This document shows positions 13,047 to 22,812 of a stretch of DNA of 32,175 nt, one piece after another (the first letter of the stretch is position 1; every line of letters begins with the position of its first letter). Both the position numbers and the translations under genes were made by a program. The stretch is taken from assembly GCA_017399555.1 (NCBI GenBank), contig JAFQBW010000016.1, positions 1-32,175 on the forward strand. The letters run 5' to 3'. The notes beneath the pieces were generated by a model. It ran no database searches and was not told where the DNA came from. It saw only the letters and a program-made list of their open reading frames with translations. This stretch comes from Methanocorpusculum sp. Lineage in GTDB: Archaea; Halobacteriota; Methanomicrobia; Methanomicrobiales; Methanocorpusculaceae.

Positions 13047-16000
13047 TTATCTGCGCTTGGACTTTCGGACACAAATCAAAGTAACGGCAAGAGCCAGAGC
13101 CATGACGCCGGCCGCGCACAGCAACACGGGCGTCCAGTCAGTCAAGCCGGTGCGGGGGATGTAGGGGGTATTGGTAAGGCGCAGTTCGCCAGTGATGGTG
13201 CCATCTGCATGGAGGGTAATAACGTGGGTGCCCTCATCCAAAATGTACCCCTCCGGACTGATGGATTCGCGGTAGATGAAGGTGCCTAATTTCGGCGCGG
13301 CGAAATAGACGAGACCATCGGGGCCAGTCACACCGACCTCGACCAGTTTCCCTTCCTCATCCCACAGCTCAATGGTGGCACCCTCCAGAGGACGGCCAGT
13401 ACCCGACTCCACCTTCTCAATGATTATGGTGTTGGGAACATTGGTGATGGTCAAGTCACCGGTGATGCTCAAATCCTCGTTGACGGTAAAGGAGAAGAAC
13501 TCCTCGTTGAGGATGAAACCCTTCGGTGCAACCACCTCGTGAAAATAAAATTTCCCGGGATTCGGACGCTCAAACTCAAACAGACCCGCCTCATTGGAAT
13601 ATCCGGAGGCAATGACATTGTGGTTTTCGTCCAGCACCTCGATGTAGGCGCCGGGGACGCCCTCGGCGTTGGTCACATTGGTCTTGTTGATATAGACCGG
13701 CTTACGGTCGTTGAGGATGGTGTCGTCACCAGTCACCCTTCCGCCAGCGACGGTGAAGGTGTACCAGTTCTCGTTGAGTTCATAAGGTTCCACCGTAGCA
13801 GATTCACGGAACCAGTAGACGCCGTTCTTCGGACGGTCGAAAGTAAATTTACCCTGTACGCTGGTCTTGCCGGAGGCAATCAGCTCCGTCTTATCCTCAT
13901 TCCAGACCTCCAGCTCCACACCGGGGATGCCGGTCATCGTCACGCTGTCCAGCTTGTTCAGCGTAACCTTCGGGGTAGAGGGACCGGGGCCGGGACCGGG
14001 ATTATCGGGTCGGTCAGGGATACGCTCGTCCTTGATGGTGTTGTCGCCGGTGATGCTTCCATCGGGGTGGACAATGAATTCAAAGACTTCCTCATTGACC
14101 AGGTAGCCGGACGGTGCGTAAATCTCGCGGAAGGTAAATTTTCCGGGACTCGGCAAGTCGAAGTAGAAGCGGCCGTCGGACCCGGAGTAGCCGGACGCAT
14201 AGACATTGCCATCCACATCGTAGATTTCAATTTTCGCGCCGGCCAGCAGCTTCGCGCCAGTGACGTCCGTTTTCAGGATATAGGGGCGCACATCATTGTA
14301 GATGGGATTGGTGCCGCTGCCCTCGCCCTCAATACCACCGTCGGGGATACCGGCATTGATGTCGCTGCTGGCATTGATTTTCACCTGCAGCTGCTTCACC
14401 CAACTGTCGCTGCGGGCGAGCGTGACGGACTGGGTATTATACTGGCGGATGTCGTTGTAGGAAGTCTCGTCCATGGGCATAGCCTGGGTGATGACCTGAT
14501 AATCCACATTCAGGAAGTTGTCGGCGGACCCGTTTACTTTCAGCATGGGCTTATTGGAGTCGCCGATGGCGCCGCTGATAATGCCCTCCGCGCTCATGGT
14601 CAGGCAGCCGTTATTACTCAAATCCACACGGTAGATGGTACTGTCAGACATGAGCAGGATGACCTCGTAACTGGGCAGCACAGGCAAATTGGAGAGCGTG
14701 GATACGTCCTTGCTCTCGCCGTTGACCCATGCGGAGGTCACGGTACCCTGCAGAACATTGAGGGTGCCGTAGGTGTGGTCATGGGCGAGGGCAACATCCA
14801 CTTCGGCACTGCCGCCGACAGCAGACAGGGAAAGCTGCTTTGCTACCCAGTTGTGGCTGGCGCTGGTGTCAGTGGTCGCAGTAGTCACCCAATCGATTTG
14901 AGTCCCATCTGCCAGTACGGTGTTTCCATCGGTACAGACGTTCTTCACACCGTCAGAATAGGAGAGGGACATGTTGGTGTCGTTAGGCGCGGTCCAGCTG
15001 GCGCCGGTGAAAGAGAGCGTCCCGGCCTCAGCGGTCTTGGCACCGAAACGAACATCCCGCACTGTGGCCACAGACAGGTCGATGATGATTTCGCCCTTGT
15101 CCAGGTCAATGAGCCAGCCTTCCGGTACCACATGAGATGTGTTGCTGATGATGGCCTGCGGGTCGGCGTCGGTACCGAAGATAATGGCACCGTCGGGGAT
15201 ATAGGGGACATCCAGCATCTGACCGGGATTCTCATCATCCTCCACCTGCTTCACGGGAAGCTCGTGGTAATAGCTGTACTTTGTCTTATCATAGGTGATG
15301 ACCACCTTCTTGGAGCCGGAAGCGCGGTCGGCCAGGAACATGGCTGTGGTTCCGTCTTCGGCTCTGGCCTGTGTAGTAATTTCCCGGTACATGGAAGTGG
15401 TCTCCGCCACATAGCCGGTATAGGCAACGTAGGGGTTATAGATAACAGAGGTGGACCCATCTTCGTTGTCGGAGGTGGAGATGTTTTTACCCACGCCGGT
15501 ATCCAGCGAAACGGCCTCATCCCCATCCGTGAAGATGGCAGTATAGGTGTTCTGCTCCACCGTCAACTCCATGGAGGAGCCGTTGGCAAAAGTGATGGTC
15601 GCAGGCTGACCCATAACGACGGTAATCACGAAAGTGCTGCGGTCAGCATCCACAGTATTCTGCACCAGTACACCGCTACCAAGCGTTTCAGCGTCCAGAG
15701 CCTCCGTGGTATCGTATTTAACTCCGTTGACCGTCATGGACAGGGGAGGAATCTGTGTCAAAGTCACGATTTCCACCTCTGCCATCTTATAGCCGGTGTG
15801 GGACACCTTGCCGGAGACGCCCAGATTCTCATAGGTGAACTTCAACCCATCGGCCTTGGTCTCCTCATCTACACGGAAGATAAACCGGGTATCATTCAGA
15901 GAATAGCCGGGTAAGGTCTGGAGTTCTTTCACATAGTAGTCGCCAATGGGGAGCTTAATGGTCTCCACCGCTTTACCAAACTCATCCACCGTCAGCGTGG

Positions 16001-19000
16001 CCACCAGAGTATCTGCGGGGATGCTCGCGGTAGTTACCGTAGCGCCGTCCGCAGCAGTGTAATTCGCGGCAATGGGATTGTAGGCATAGACGCCGAAGAT
16101 GGCGCCGGCACGCGGCTCATATTCATCGGACCCAAGCGCCTTCTGGAACTCCTTATAGAGGTCAAGTTGTACGCTCATGGCGCCGTTGCCGATTTCAGCA
16201 GAGCGCCAGATAAGAGGCGTATACTGATTCTCGTAGGTGAGGGAGAAGGGGAATGCCTGGTTGGTGGCGACAAAACCATCCACTACGGAGGATTCGCGGA
16301 TGATATAGTCGCCCAACGGGAGCAGAGACGACGTGGCGACTCCATCGGGACCGGAAGTGATGCGCTCCACAAGACTGCTCAAAGGATAACGCATGGTCTT
16401 ATAGATGGCCCGGAACTGCAGGTTGCCCCGCTGTACGCCAGTAACCGCATCGGGAACGACCAGCGAAACGGATTCATAGGCGCCGTCGTAGTCGATAAGG
16501 AACGCTTCGCGCTCCTCCGCAGCGCTGGACACGACCTCGATTTGATAATAGGTCAGGGGGATGACGTCGCTTGCCTCATAGCGTGTTACACGGACATAGT
16601 TGTATTCATCGAAGACGACCTCGTTGTGGTTATGGTCCGGCGTCAGGCCGCCATTCGCCCAGTCGAAGTAGTCAATCTCGACATTGCGGTAGTAAATGAC
16701 CGGAAGCTCCGCAGTGGCGGGCACCTGCAGCGTTGTCTTGGAGAAGCCGCCGAGATAGACCATCTCCACCTTTGTTCCATCAATCATATCGAAGTAGACG
16801 GGTGCAGAGGGGTGCTTGATGACAATGGTGGTCTGATTCCCGCCGTCCGCCATAGGAACGGTGGCAATGTCACAGCCAACGCTGTCAGCAATGACAGGCT
16901 CTACATTGAAAGGATTTGTAATGACGGCCGTGGCGGTGTCTTCATTGGTGGCAACGTTGGAAAGAAGGATGCCGTCCATCTCGAAATACCATCCGTCGTT
17001 GCTTTCGTTATGCTGTGTCAGCATCACATCCAGTTCCTGAACGCGCACCTTGTAGATATTTCCTTCGGAATCGCTGTCTACCCACCGGTAGGTGTCCAGG
17101 TCAGGGTCATAGACATAGCACTTATAGAGGTAGTCGCCGCTTTCCTCATCCAGACGCTCGGCCAAAATGATGCCGGTTGCCTCTACATATTCGTAGCCTT
17201 CGGGGATGTTGTCGGGAACGAACTGCTCCAGGCCGGTGCCGTCTACATTCTGACAGGTAATGTTCCCTTCGTCATCTGTATAGAGGACCTTGATATCCTC
17301 GCCCACCTGTACGAATACGCGGGTCTGGGTAGCGTAGAGGAAGGTCGCCCCGGCGGGCAACTCAGGCAGATTGAAGACTGCTTCCTGCTTATACGTGGGC
17401 ATCAGATACAGGGCGGGGTCCGCAGTGTCACGGGGCTGCCATTCAATGACCGGTTCTTCAGGCGTATCGTCGGGATTATCCCCGGCGCCGGCATCGGGGT
17501 TTTCTTCACCACCATCTTCCGGGGGGATGACAACGGCCACACGGATATCGTTGAGGAACTGGTCGTTGACAATGAGGAACCGGGTGTCGGAAACGCTGTG
17601 CAGGGAATAGCCGGCAGGAATCTCCGGCAGATTGTTAATGAGGTCTGGATTGGTGCTATCAGCAATCTCCGGCGTCAGCACACGGCTTCGCGTAAAGCTC
17701 TGCGGTACGACGCGGATGGCCGACATATCGTATTCGTTGACAGTCTCCGCCTTGACCTCCAGCTTGTTCCCGTTGGCGTAGACTGCGCTGCTGTCACAGG
17801 TCACGACTTCTCCACCGTTTTTAATGACAGGCATGGTGTCGTCGATATAGGGGAGGTAGTCGTCTGCTGTGATGGTGCGCCTGACGTGGATGTCAGTGTA
17901 GTTCCAGCCGCCGGCGCTGTATTCGAAGCCAAAGGTGACCTCGTAGTCGTAGGTCAGCCCATCCACATGGTTGGAGAAGTTCAGCGAATAGGTTGTGCCT
18001 TTCTGGATGGGCGTCAGGTATTCCACAGTATTGACATTGCTCTCGCTGATGTCACGGGGGTATGTGTGGATGACCTCTGCACCGCTGCCCTCATGGGTGC
18101 CGGACTGGATGATTTCCATGTCCGGGAACTGGGCGTGGGTCAGCACATCCGTTATCAGCCGGATTTCCTCACCGGTCAGTTTGTCGTAGGCTTTGGGCGG
18201 GTCCTCGCCGTCTTCCAGCAGCACATCCTCCGCCGCAAAGATGTCAAAGGTGGCGCCTTCCAGAGGGAAGCTCTCGAACACAGGCTCAAAGACGGTAAAG
18301 CCGTCCTGCTCCACTTCCCGGAACCCCACAAGCCGCTCGCCCAGTTTGGAGATTTCCACTTTGCCCTTGACCTGGGAATTGGGCATGGTGACAGTCAGAT
18401 AATAAGGCTCATAGTCCTCGCCGTCCATGTGGTCGGCCTGCTCCGTCACCTCGAAGGGGAAGTAGTTATAGACGATGTCCTCGTCTTTGGTGTAATCGAT
18501 ATGGTTGCCGTTTTCGTCATAGACGGCTACTTTCTGGATATAGGTCTTGTTGCCATCGACCGTTTCTGCCTCTCCATCGGTGTCATAGGCGCCGATGAAG
18601 TAATGCTCCGGAACCACCAGTTCCTCCAGTTGATATGAGCCATAAGGCAGCTCATAATCGATGGTGATTTTCCCCATGGGGTCCGTATAGAAGATATAGT
18701 CCTCCGCACTGGTCACGCTGGCGTTGATATTGCTGGCGTTAGGGAGGTAGCGGCCGTAGCCGGGGGTCTGGGTGGGGTCCGCGTATTCGGGGCTGCCCAG
18801 ATAGCGGATACGGAATGCGGTCTTGGCGGAGGGGATGGTCTTTCCCGTCTCCTCATCTACCTTCACCACTTCCACGATGTTACGCTTATCCGTGTTGATG
18901 ACGTCGGTGGAATGGACGTAGTTGTCCTCGGGGATATAGACATAGAAGGACTCCAGCACGTATCGGTCCGCATCGGCGGAAATCTCGGAAATGAGATAGG

Positions 19001-21107
19001 TGCCGTAGGGGATATTGTAGATGAACATCTGGCCAAACTCGCTGACCGTCAGGGGATTACTGGGGTCGGCAGGGGTGCCGGAGCCGTCGTTCATCACCTG
19101 ATAGACATTCATCAGTGTGTTCATGGAGTGGCTGGTATCCCGCCGTACCTTCACATAGGGGCAGTTTTCATAGCCCTCGAAGGCTGCCGCTTCCTCTGCG
19201 GTCATGGACACCATGATATCCTCATCCACGATGCGCATGGTCCAGAGGGAATCGGTGGAATACTCCTTGCCGCTGACAGCCCCGCCGGCGACGGTGCCTT
19301 TGCCTTCCTCTTGACTGAAGATATCGTCGCTCCCGATTTCCTTGATGATTTGCAGGGAGCCGGTGAAGACGGTGTTGATGAATACATCCTCATCGCCGCT
19401 GTTGATGGGTGTGTCCTCCGTGGCCAGCACTTCCTGTCCGGTCATGTTATAGGTCTGTCCGTCCAGCGTGATGGTGTACTCGAAGGGGGTGAAGTCGGAG
19501 TAGGGGTCTTCACGGCTTGCGCTGGCGTAGTAGGTCACCTCATGGGTATAGGTCCGAGGGTCAAGATGATGGCCCAGAGGGGCGCCGGTCTCCTCCACGG
19601 TAATGGTGGCGGTACCGGAATAAATCATCTCGCTGACGAACTCAATTTCTGTGGCCTCCTCGCCCTCGCCCTCTGTGTAGGTGGAGGTGACTTCTTCATA
19701 ATGCACGATGCTCTTGGGGTCCTGCTCACCGTCCCAGGGATAGACGACGGCAGAGGCACCATGTCCATACAGGTCGGCGGAAGTGCTGATGCTGCCGCTG
19801 TCGCCCATATCGGTAGCCCAGGAGACTGTGAAGACGGCGTTCAGCTCGGAGCCGCCAGCCGGGGTGCAGGTGTCACTGTCAAACCAGCCATATTCATCGT
19901 ACTTATGGATGTCAAACTGAAAATAGGGGAAGACAGGGACGTCAGAATCAGCTTCGGTATCTGCACGGACGGCCAAATAGACACCGTTGAAGGTGGGCGC
20001 TTTATAGGCGGTAAAGAAGCACTGCTTCCGGGCGGGCGCCTGTGCGAAGATGGCCCAGTCCTCATTGTCATAGGCGGAGCTGTCCTCGTTGGGGATGGAG
20101 TCTGTTTTCAGGAACATGATGGCGTAATCGGGGGTGGCGCCATCCTCGCTCATTTCCACTTTGAGGTCGAAACCGCTTTCTGTCCGGGTGATACTGAACA
20201 GGCCATCGGCTGAGACCGCGGTATCGCCGATAGAAAAGCTCTGGACATTCCCGTCAATGGCAACATACTTAATGTTCTTGTTGAAGCTTTCAATCTGCTT
20301 GTCAGAGACGGACAGAGACTTCTCTACGACCTCCTCGCCGTTGCTGTGCAGATTCAACGGCTTACTGATAGCCGCTTCAAGGGTGGTCTGCGTACGGGCA
20401 ATGGAGCCGGTATCCGTTGTGGCAATAAAGGCCGGAACGCCGGCGTGGTAGAGGTTATATACTTCCTCCAGAATCCATGCGTAGCTGTTTTTGACCTTCT
20501 GTGCCTCTGCCTCGGTCAAATCCTGCTCCACCTTATACCACATGCCCTTGGAGTTCGGGTTGCAGACATGCCAGATGAAATTCTGTACGGCATAGACGTC
20601 GTAGGTATTATAAGTGCCGGTCTTATCAAATTTGATGTGCAGCACGGACATCATCTCGATGATAGTCTGGAACGTGCTGGTGTCCAGTGTGTTCAGCACA
20701 TCGGCGTCCAGAACAGTCTCCCAGTCGAAGTCATCCATTTCCTCGCTGGTCACGCTGTCCTGTCCGGCGTTTTTCAGCATGGCCTGGCTGCGTGCAATCC
20801 CGATAAGGGACTCCACATTTTCGCCGGTGGCAAGGGAGACGCTGTATTTGCTGTAGTCTGTGGCACTGCCCTTACCGGGGTCAACACAGTACATGATGCG
20901 TTTCGAGGCTACGTCTCGCGGCACCTCGAACCAACCGCTGTGACCGTTGTTGTAGGTCTCCCAGAACTTGATGCCGGCGTATTCTACCGCATTGGTGCTG
21001 CGGCCTTCGGTCAGGGCCGGTTCCAAGGCGAATACGGAAGTCGGCATCAGGGACAGGATAACTACGACCGCCAGCAACAGAGCGGTGAGTTTCTTGCATT
21101 GTCTCAT
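13047..21107 (-). CDS. Giant thioester/SpaA-type adhesin with sortase-like anchor
   Basis: This 2686-residue protein starts with a signal peptide (residues 1-28) and a thioester domain (about 40-190): Cys74 in MYCVDPG and Gln175 in VQNFIWHV fit the Cys-Gln pair that forms an internal thioester for covalent binding to host surfaces. A long series of strand-rich SpaA/Cna-B-like segments follows (for example LPYGSYQLEELVVPEHY and LPIGDYYVKELQTLPGYSL). Four similar SpaA domains of 89-103 residues form the C-terminus (13146-14279). The end is IPRTG, then a membrane segment and RKSKRR, an LPXTG-like sortase signal. The start at 21107 has AGGAGG 6 nt upstream; the ATG two codons earlier abuts that site. 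The GACATACTG motif lies 45 nt upstream. No sortase gene is in the window. Confidence 0.9.
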   Translation of the reverse strand: MRQCKKLTALLLAVVVILSLMPTSVFALEPALTEGRSTNAVEYAGIKFWETYNNGHSGWFEVPRDVASKRIMYCVDPGKGSATDYSKYSVSLATGENVESLIGIARSQAMLKNAGQDSVTSEEMDDFDWETVLDADVLNTLDTSTFQTIIEMMSVLHIKFDKTGTYNTYDVYAVQNFIWHVCNPNSKGMWYKVEQDLTEAEAQKVKNSYAWILEEVYNLYHAGVPAFIATTDTGSIARTQTTLEAAISKPLNLHSNGEEVVEKSLSVSDKQIESFNKNIKYVAIDGNVQSFSIGDTAVSADGLFSITRTESGFDLKVEMSEDGATPDYAIMFLKTDSIPNEDSSAYDNEDWAIFAQAPARKQCFFTAYKAPTFNGVYLAVRADTEADSDVPVFPYFQFDIHKYDEYGWFDSDTCTPAGGSELNAVFTVSWATDMGDSGSISTSADLYGHGASAVVYPWDGEQDPKSIVHYEEVTSTYTEGEGEEATEIEFVSEMIYSGTATITVEETGAPLGHHLDPRTYTHEVTYYASASREDPYSDFTPFEYTITLDGQTYNMTGQEVLATEDTPINSGDEDVFINTVFTGSLQIIKEIGSDDIFSQEEGKGTVAGGAVSGKEYSTDSLWTMRIVDEDIMVSMTAEEAAAFEGYENCPYVKVRRDTSHSMNTLMNVYQVMNDGSGTPADPSNPLTVSEFGQMFIYNIPYGTYLISEISADADRYVLESFYVYIPEDNYVHSTDVINTDKRNIVEVVKVDEETGKTIPSAKTAFRIRYLGSPEYADPTQTPGYGRYLPNASNINASVTSAEDYIFYTDPMGKITIDYELPYGSYQLEELVVPEHYFIGAYDTDGEAETVDGNKTYIQKVAVYDENGNHIDYTKDEDIVYNYFPFEVTEQADHMDGEDYEPYYLTVTMPNSQVKGKVEISKLGERLVGFREVEQDGFTVFEPVFESFPLEGATFDIFAAEDVLLEDGEDPPKAYDKLTGEEIRLITDVLTHAQFPDMEIIQSGTHEGSGAEVIHTYPRDISESNVNTVEYLTPIQKGTTYSLNFSNHVDGLTYDYEVTFGFEYSAGGWNYTDIHVRRTITADDYLPYIDDTMPVIKNGGEVVTCDSSAVYANGNKLEVKAETVNEYDMSAIRVVPQSFTRSRVLTPEIADSTNPDLINNLPEIPAGYSLHSVSDTRFLIVNDQFLNDIRVAVVIPPEDGGEENPDAGAGDNPDDTPEEPVIEWQPRDTADPALYLMPTYKQEAVFNLPELPAGATFLYATQTRVFVQVGEDIKVLYTDDEGNITCQNVDGTGLEQFVPDNIPEGYEYVEATGIILAERLDEESGDYLYKCYVYDPDLDTYRWVDSDSEGNIYKVRVQELDVMLTQHNESNDGWYFEMDGILLSNVATNEDTATAVITNPFNVEPVIADSVGCDIATVPMADGGNQTTIVIKHPSAPVYFDMIDGTKVEMVYLGGFSKTTLQVPATAELPVIYYRNVEIDYFDWANGGLTPDHNHNEVVFDEYNYVRVTRYEASDVIPLTYYQIEVVSSAAEEREAFLIDYDGAYESVSLVVPDAVTGVQRGNLQFRAIYKTMRYPLSSLVERITSGPDGVATSSLLPLGDYIIRESSVVDGFVATNQAFPFSLTYENQYTPLIWRSAEIGNGAMSVQLDLYKEFQKALGSDEYEPRAGAIFGVYAYNPIAANYTAADGATVTTASIPADTLVATLTVDEFGKAVETIKLPIGDYYVKELQTLPGYSLNDTRFIFRVDEETKADGLKFTYENLGVSGKVSHTGYKMAEVEIVTLTQIPPLSMTVNGVKYDTTEALDAETLGSGVLVQNTVDADRSTFVITVVMGQPATITFANGSSMELTVEQNTYTAIFTDGDEAVSLDTGVGKNISTSDNEDGSTSVIYNPYVAYTGYVAETTSMYREITTQARAEDGTTAMFLADRASGSKKVVITYDKTKYSYYHELPVKQVEDDENPGQMLDVPYIPDGAIIFGTDADPQAIISNTSHVVPEGWLIDLDKGEIIIDLSVATVRDVRFGAKTAEAGTLSFTGASWTAPNDTNMSLSYSDGVKNVCTDGNTVLADGTQIDWVTTATTDTSASHNWVAKQLSLSAVGGSAEVDVALAHDHTYGTLNVLQGTVTSAWVNGESKDVSTLSNLPVLPSYEVILLMSDSTIYRVDLSNNGCLTMSAEGIISGAIGDSNKPMLKVNGSADNFLNVDYQVITQAMPMDETSYNDIRQYNTQSVTLARSDSWVKQLQVKINASSDINAGIPDGGIEGEGSGTNPIYNDVRPYILKTDVTGAKLLAGAKIEIYDVDGNVYASGYSGSDGRFYFDLPSPGKFTFREIYAPSGYLVNEEVFEFIVHPDGSITGDNTIKDERIPDRPDNPGPGPGPSTPKVTLNKLDSVTMTGIPGVELEVWNEDKTELIASGKTSVQGKFTFDRPKNGVYWFRESATVEPYELNENWYTFTVAGGRVTGDDTILNDRKPVYINKTNVTNAEGVPGAYIEVLDENHNVIASGYSNEAGLFEFERPNPGKFYFHEVVAPKGFILNEEFFSFTVNEDLSITGDLTITNVPNTIIIEKVESGTGRPLEGATIELWDEEGKLVEVGVTGPDGLVYFAAPKLGTFIYRESISPEGYILDEGTHVITLHADGTITGELRLTNTPYIPRTGLTDWTPVLLCAAGVMALALAVTLICVRKSKRR
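13146..14279 (-). repeat. Four tandem SpaA domains at the adhesin C-terminus
   Basis: Units of 103, 91, 89 and 95 codons (13971-14279, 13698-13970, 13431-13697 and 13146-13430 in protein order) share a core: K near the start, IPG/VPG + E/I-L/V strand, ASGY...G.F.F..P..G.F.FRE..AP.GY.LNEE, then TG and a threonine-rich end. A Gly-Pro linker (PDNPGPGPGPSTP) separates the first from the second. The lysine and glutamate positions fit isopeptide-forming domains. Confidence 0.7.
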
Positions 21108-21152
21108 AAACATCCTCCTGTTTCATAATTTTGTTGCTTGAGCGAGCAACCC

Positions 21153-21167
21153 AAGTATGTCAGAAGC
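21153..21167 (-). promoter_or_regulatory. GACATACTT motif upstream of the adhesin gene
   Basis: This reads GCTTCTGACATACTT on the minus strand, 45 nt before the adhesin ATG and only 5 nt after the preceding gene's stop. The first 15 bases are the same as in the copy at 21934-21948. Confidence 0.55.
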
Positions 21168-21172
21168 AATGT

Positions 21173-21889
21173 CTATAACTGTGTGGCGTAAAAGCGGCAT
21201 GTAATAATGCCCGAATCAGCCTCAATCACCAAATCTATGGAGGTACAGCCTTTGGCCAGCAGATAATCCACGGTGGTCAGAAGCTTATACTTCACATCAC
21301 AGCCGGAGAGGTCGTCTGCAGCAGTAAATGTGTCTGTGTATTGGAGGTTATCCGCCGTTTCCAAACCGGAACGGATGACCATTCCGCATTGGGATGCGTA
21401 CAGCTCAATGCCCTTCTCCGCGATATCGATGTCAAAGGCAGCAGGGTAGAAGCCGGTATAGAGAGCGGAGGTATTCTCCGTATTCAAAGGCGCATCCACT
21501 GTGACCATCATGTGGTAGCGGAAGTCGTCAGCTATGATATGAACCAAGGTCATACCGCCGCTCTTGCCGCAAATTATTCCGTCAGAGGACACTGCGGCAA
21601 TGAGCGGGTCGTCAGAGGTGTAGGACACGGATTCATAGTCAAAGGGGATTTCAATTTGATAGTTCTCCTCGGCGATAAGTGTGAGTCTTTTCGCTATCGA
21701 CGCGTCTGCCTGTAGCCGCTTCATATAGCTGCTGTCAGAAATGGCGGCGGCATCAGCAGATGCGGTCGGGCTTGTTTCTTCGGACAGAGGCTGCAGTTCA
21801 GCGTCGTGGTTGACGATGATTGGTTCTCCGCAAGCTGTCATTGACAGGCAAAGCAGAGCGGAGAGAGTGAAAATCAGAATGTGCTTCAT
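21173..21889 (-). CDS. Lipoprotein with Ig-like (Big_2) segment
   Basis: This 238-residue protein has a lipoprotein signal (LSMTAC; lipidated Cys20). Residues about 70-130 (VSYTSDDPLIAAVSSDGIICGKSGGMTLVHIIADD) fit a bacterial Big_2 Ig-like domain. The C-terminal 100 residues are strand-rich and unknown to me. AAGGAGG lies 8 nt before the ATG at 21889. It lies 65 nt upstream of the adhesin gene on the same strand; both have their own copy of the motif. A shared surface role is likely. Confidence 0.75.
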   Translation of the reverse strand: MKHILIFTLSALLCLSMTACGEPIIVNHDAELQPLSEETSPTASADAAAISDSSYMKRLQADASIAKRLTLIAEENYQIEIPFDYESVSYTSDDPLIAAVSSDGIICGKSGGMTLVHIIADDFRYHMMVTVDAPLNTENTSALYTGFYPAAFDIDIAEKGIELYASQCGMVIRSGLETADNLQYTDTFTAADDLSGCDVKYKLLTTVDYLLAKGCTSIDLVIEADSGIITCRFYATQL

Positions 21890-21933
21890 GGGAACTTCCT
21901 CCTTGTTTTTTTGGGGTTTGGCTATGCCGGAGG

Positions 21934-21948
21934 AAGTATGTCAGAAGC
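21934..21948 (-). promoter_or_regulatory. GACATACTT motif upstream of the Ig-like lipoprotein
   Basis: This reads GCTTCTGACATACTT on the minus strand, 44 nt before the ATG at 21889 and directly downstream of the terminator at 21949-21983. The U-tract of that terminator abuts it. Confidence 0.6.
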
Positions 21949-21983
21949 AAAAAACGCCGCCAGAGAAGACCCCTCTGGCGGCG
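21949..21983 (-). terminator. Intrinsic terminator after the relic anti-sigma end
   Basis: Arms at 21955-21965 and 21973-21983 are perfect over 11 bp. On the minus strand they are followed by TTTTTT. It lies 7 nt downstream of the relic anti-sigma 3' end, where the terminator of the lost gene is expected. Confidence 0.8.
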
Positions 21984-21989
21984 CAAATA

Positions 21990-22085
21990 CACTTATTGAA
22001 TTATGAATTTGGCTGCGGAACAGGGATAATCGTTTCTTCGACCTTGACAGCCTCTACTACGCCCTGATTTACCGGCATCATCCAG
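21990..22085 (-). pseudogene. Relic of the 3' end of a DUF4179-type anti-sigma gene
   Basis: This 96-bp stretch matches bases 24121-24216, the 3' end of the intact anti-sigma gene at 24132-25157, with 8 differences. It still encodes the same C-terminus (MPVNQGVVEAVKVEETIIPVPQPNS) and stop codon, but nothing of the gene is present upstream. Between 22086 and 22174 no gene is seen. Confidence 0.75.
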
Positions 22086-22174
22086 CGACGGGGGGATTTG
22101 CCCTTTATTCAATGCTTTGGCTCTCATGTGGCTTAAAGCTGAAGTATAAATTATTGCGGACTTGCTGAAAATTG

Positions 22175-22202
22175 TGTTACCAAAATGGTATTATTACGAG
22201 TA
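22175..22202 (+). promoter_or_regulatory. ECF-type promoter of the first sigma/anti-sigma pair
   Basis: TGTTAC (22175-22180), a 16-nt spacer and CGAGTA (22197-22202), 43 nt before the ATG at 22246. It has the same -35, spacer and distance as the promoter before the related ECF gene at 25711. An overlapping extended -10 (TGGTATTAT) is an alternative sigma-A reading. Confidence 0.55.
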
Positions 22203-22245
22203 GATAAATAGAGGTTCCCATCATCGAGAAAAAGGAGGTGAGAGG

Positions 22246-22812
22246 ATGGAGGATGCTCGAATTATCGATTTATACTGGGAGAGAGCTGAAACCGCAATAG
22301 AGAAAACATCGGAAAAATACGGCAGTTACTGCTATGCTATTGCTTACAATATACTCGCAAATAATGAGGACGCGGCCGAAAGCGTTAATGATACATATCT
22401 TTGTGCATGGAACAGCATGCCGCCTCATCGTCCTAATAGTCTCTCCACATTTTTAGGCAAAATTACTCGGAGAATCGCAATCGACAAGTGGAGAGGTCTG
22501 AATGCAGTAAAACGTGGCAGTGGGGAGACCATCCTGGCATATAACGAACTGTCTGATTGTATCCCGTCCCATCATAGCGTTGAGCAAGAGGTAGAGGCTG
22601 CAGACCTTGCGGAAATAATCAGGGATTTCCTGATGCGATTGTCGCAGACGGAGCGCCGGGTATTTATCTGTCGATACTGGTATTTTGATTCCATAACAGA
22701 TATCTCCAATCAGTTTAACTTTTCAGAGGGCAAAATAAAAATGATGCTGCACAGAACGCGAAAACGTCTTATGAAGTATTTTGTTGAAAGGGGAGTAATC
22801 TATGACTGTTGA
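22246..22812 (+). CDS. ECF sigma factor
   Basis: This 188-residue protein is an extracytoplasmic-function sigma factor: region 2 (about 25-95, with YCYAIAYNILANNEDAAESVNDTYLCAW and FLGKITRRIAIDKWR) and region 4 (about 120-180, with LSQTERRVFICRYWYFDSITDIS and a helix-turn-helix). AAAGGAGG lies 9 nt before the ATG. It is a close paralogue of the ECF genes at 25711 and 28879. It overlaps its anti-sigma gene by 11 nt. It likely directs its own transcription from TGTTAC-N16-CGAGTA. Confidence 0.9.
   Translation: MEDARIIDLYWERAETAIEKTSEKYGSYCYAIAYNILANNEDAAESVNDTYLCAWNSMPPHRPNSLSTFLGKITRRIAIDKWRGLNAVKRGSGETILAYNELSDCIPSHHSVEQEVEAADLAEIIRDFLMRLSQTERRVFICRYWYFDSITDISNQFNFSEGKIKMMLHRTRKRLMKYFVERGVIYDC

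Noticed and set aside
13539-21128. Very long reading frames on the plus strand (791, 823, 433 and 260 codons) opposite the adhesin gene
   Set aside because: They lie entirely antisense to a gene with a clear signal peptide, domains and anchor. Their translations are low-complexity without recognisable domains, and arise from the codon bias of the real gene.
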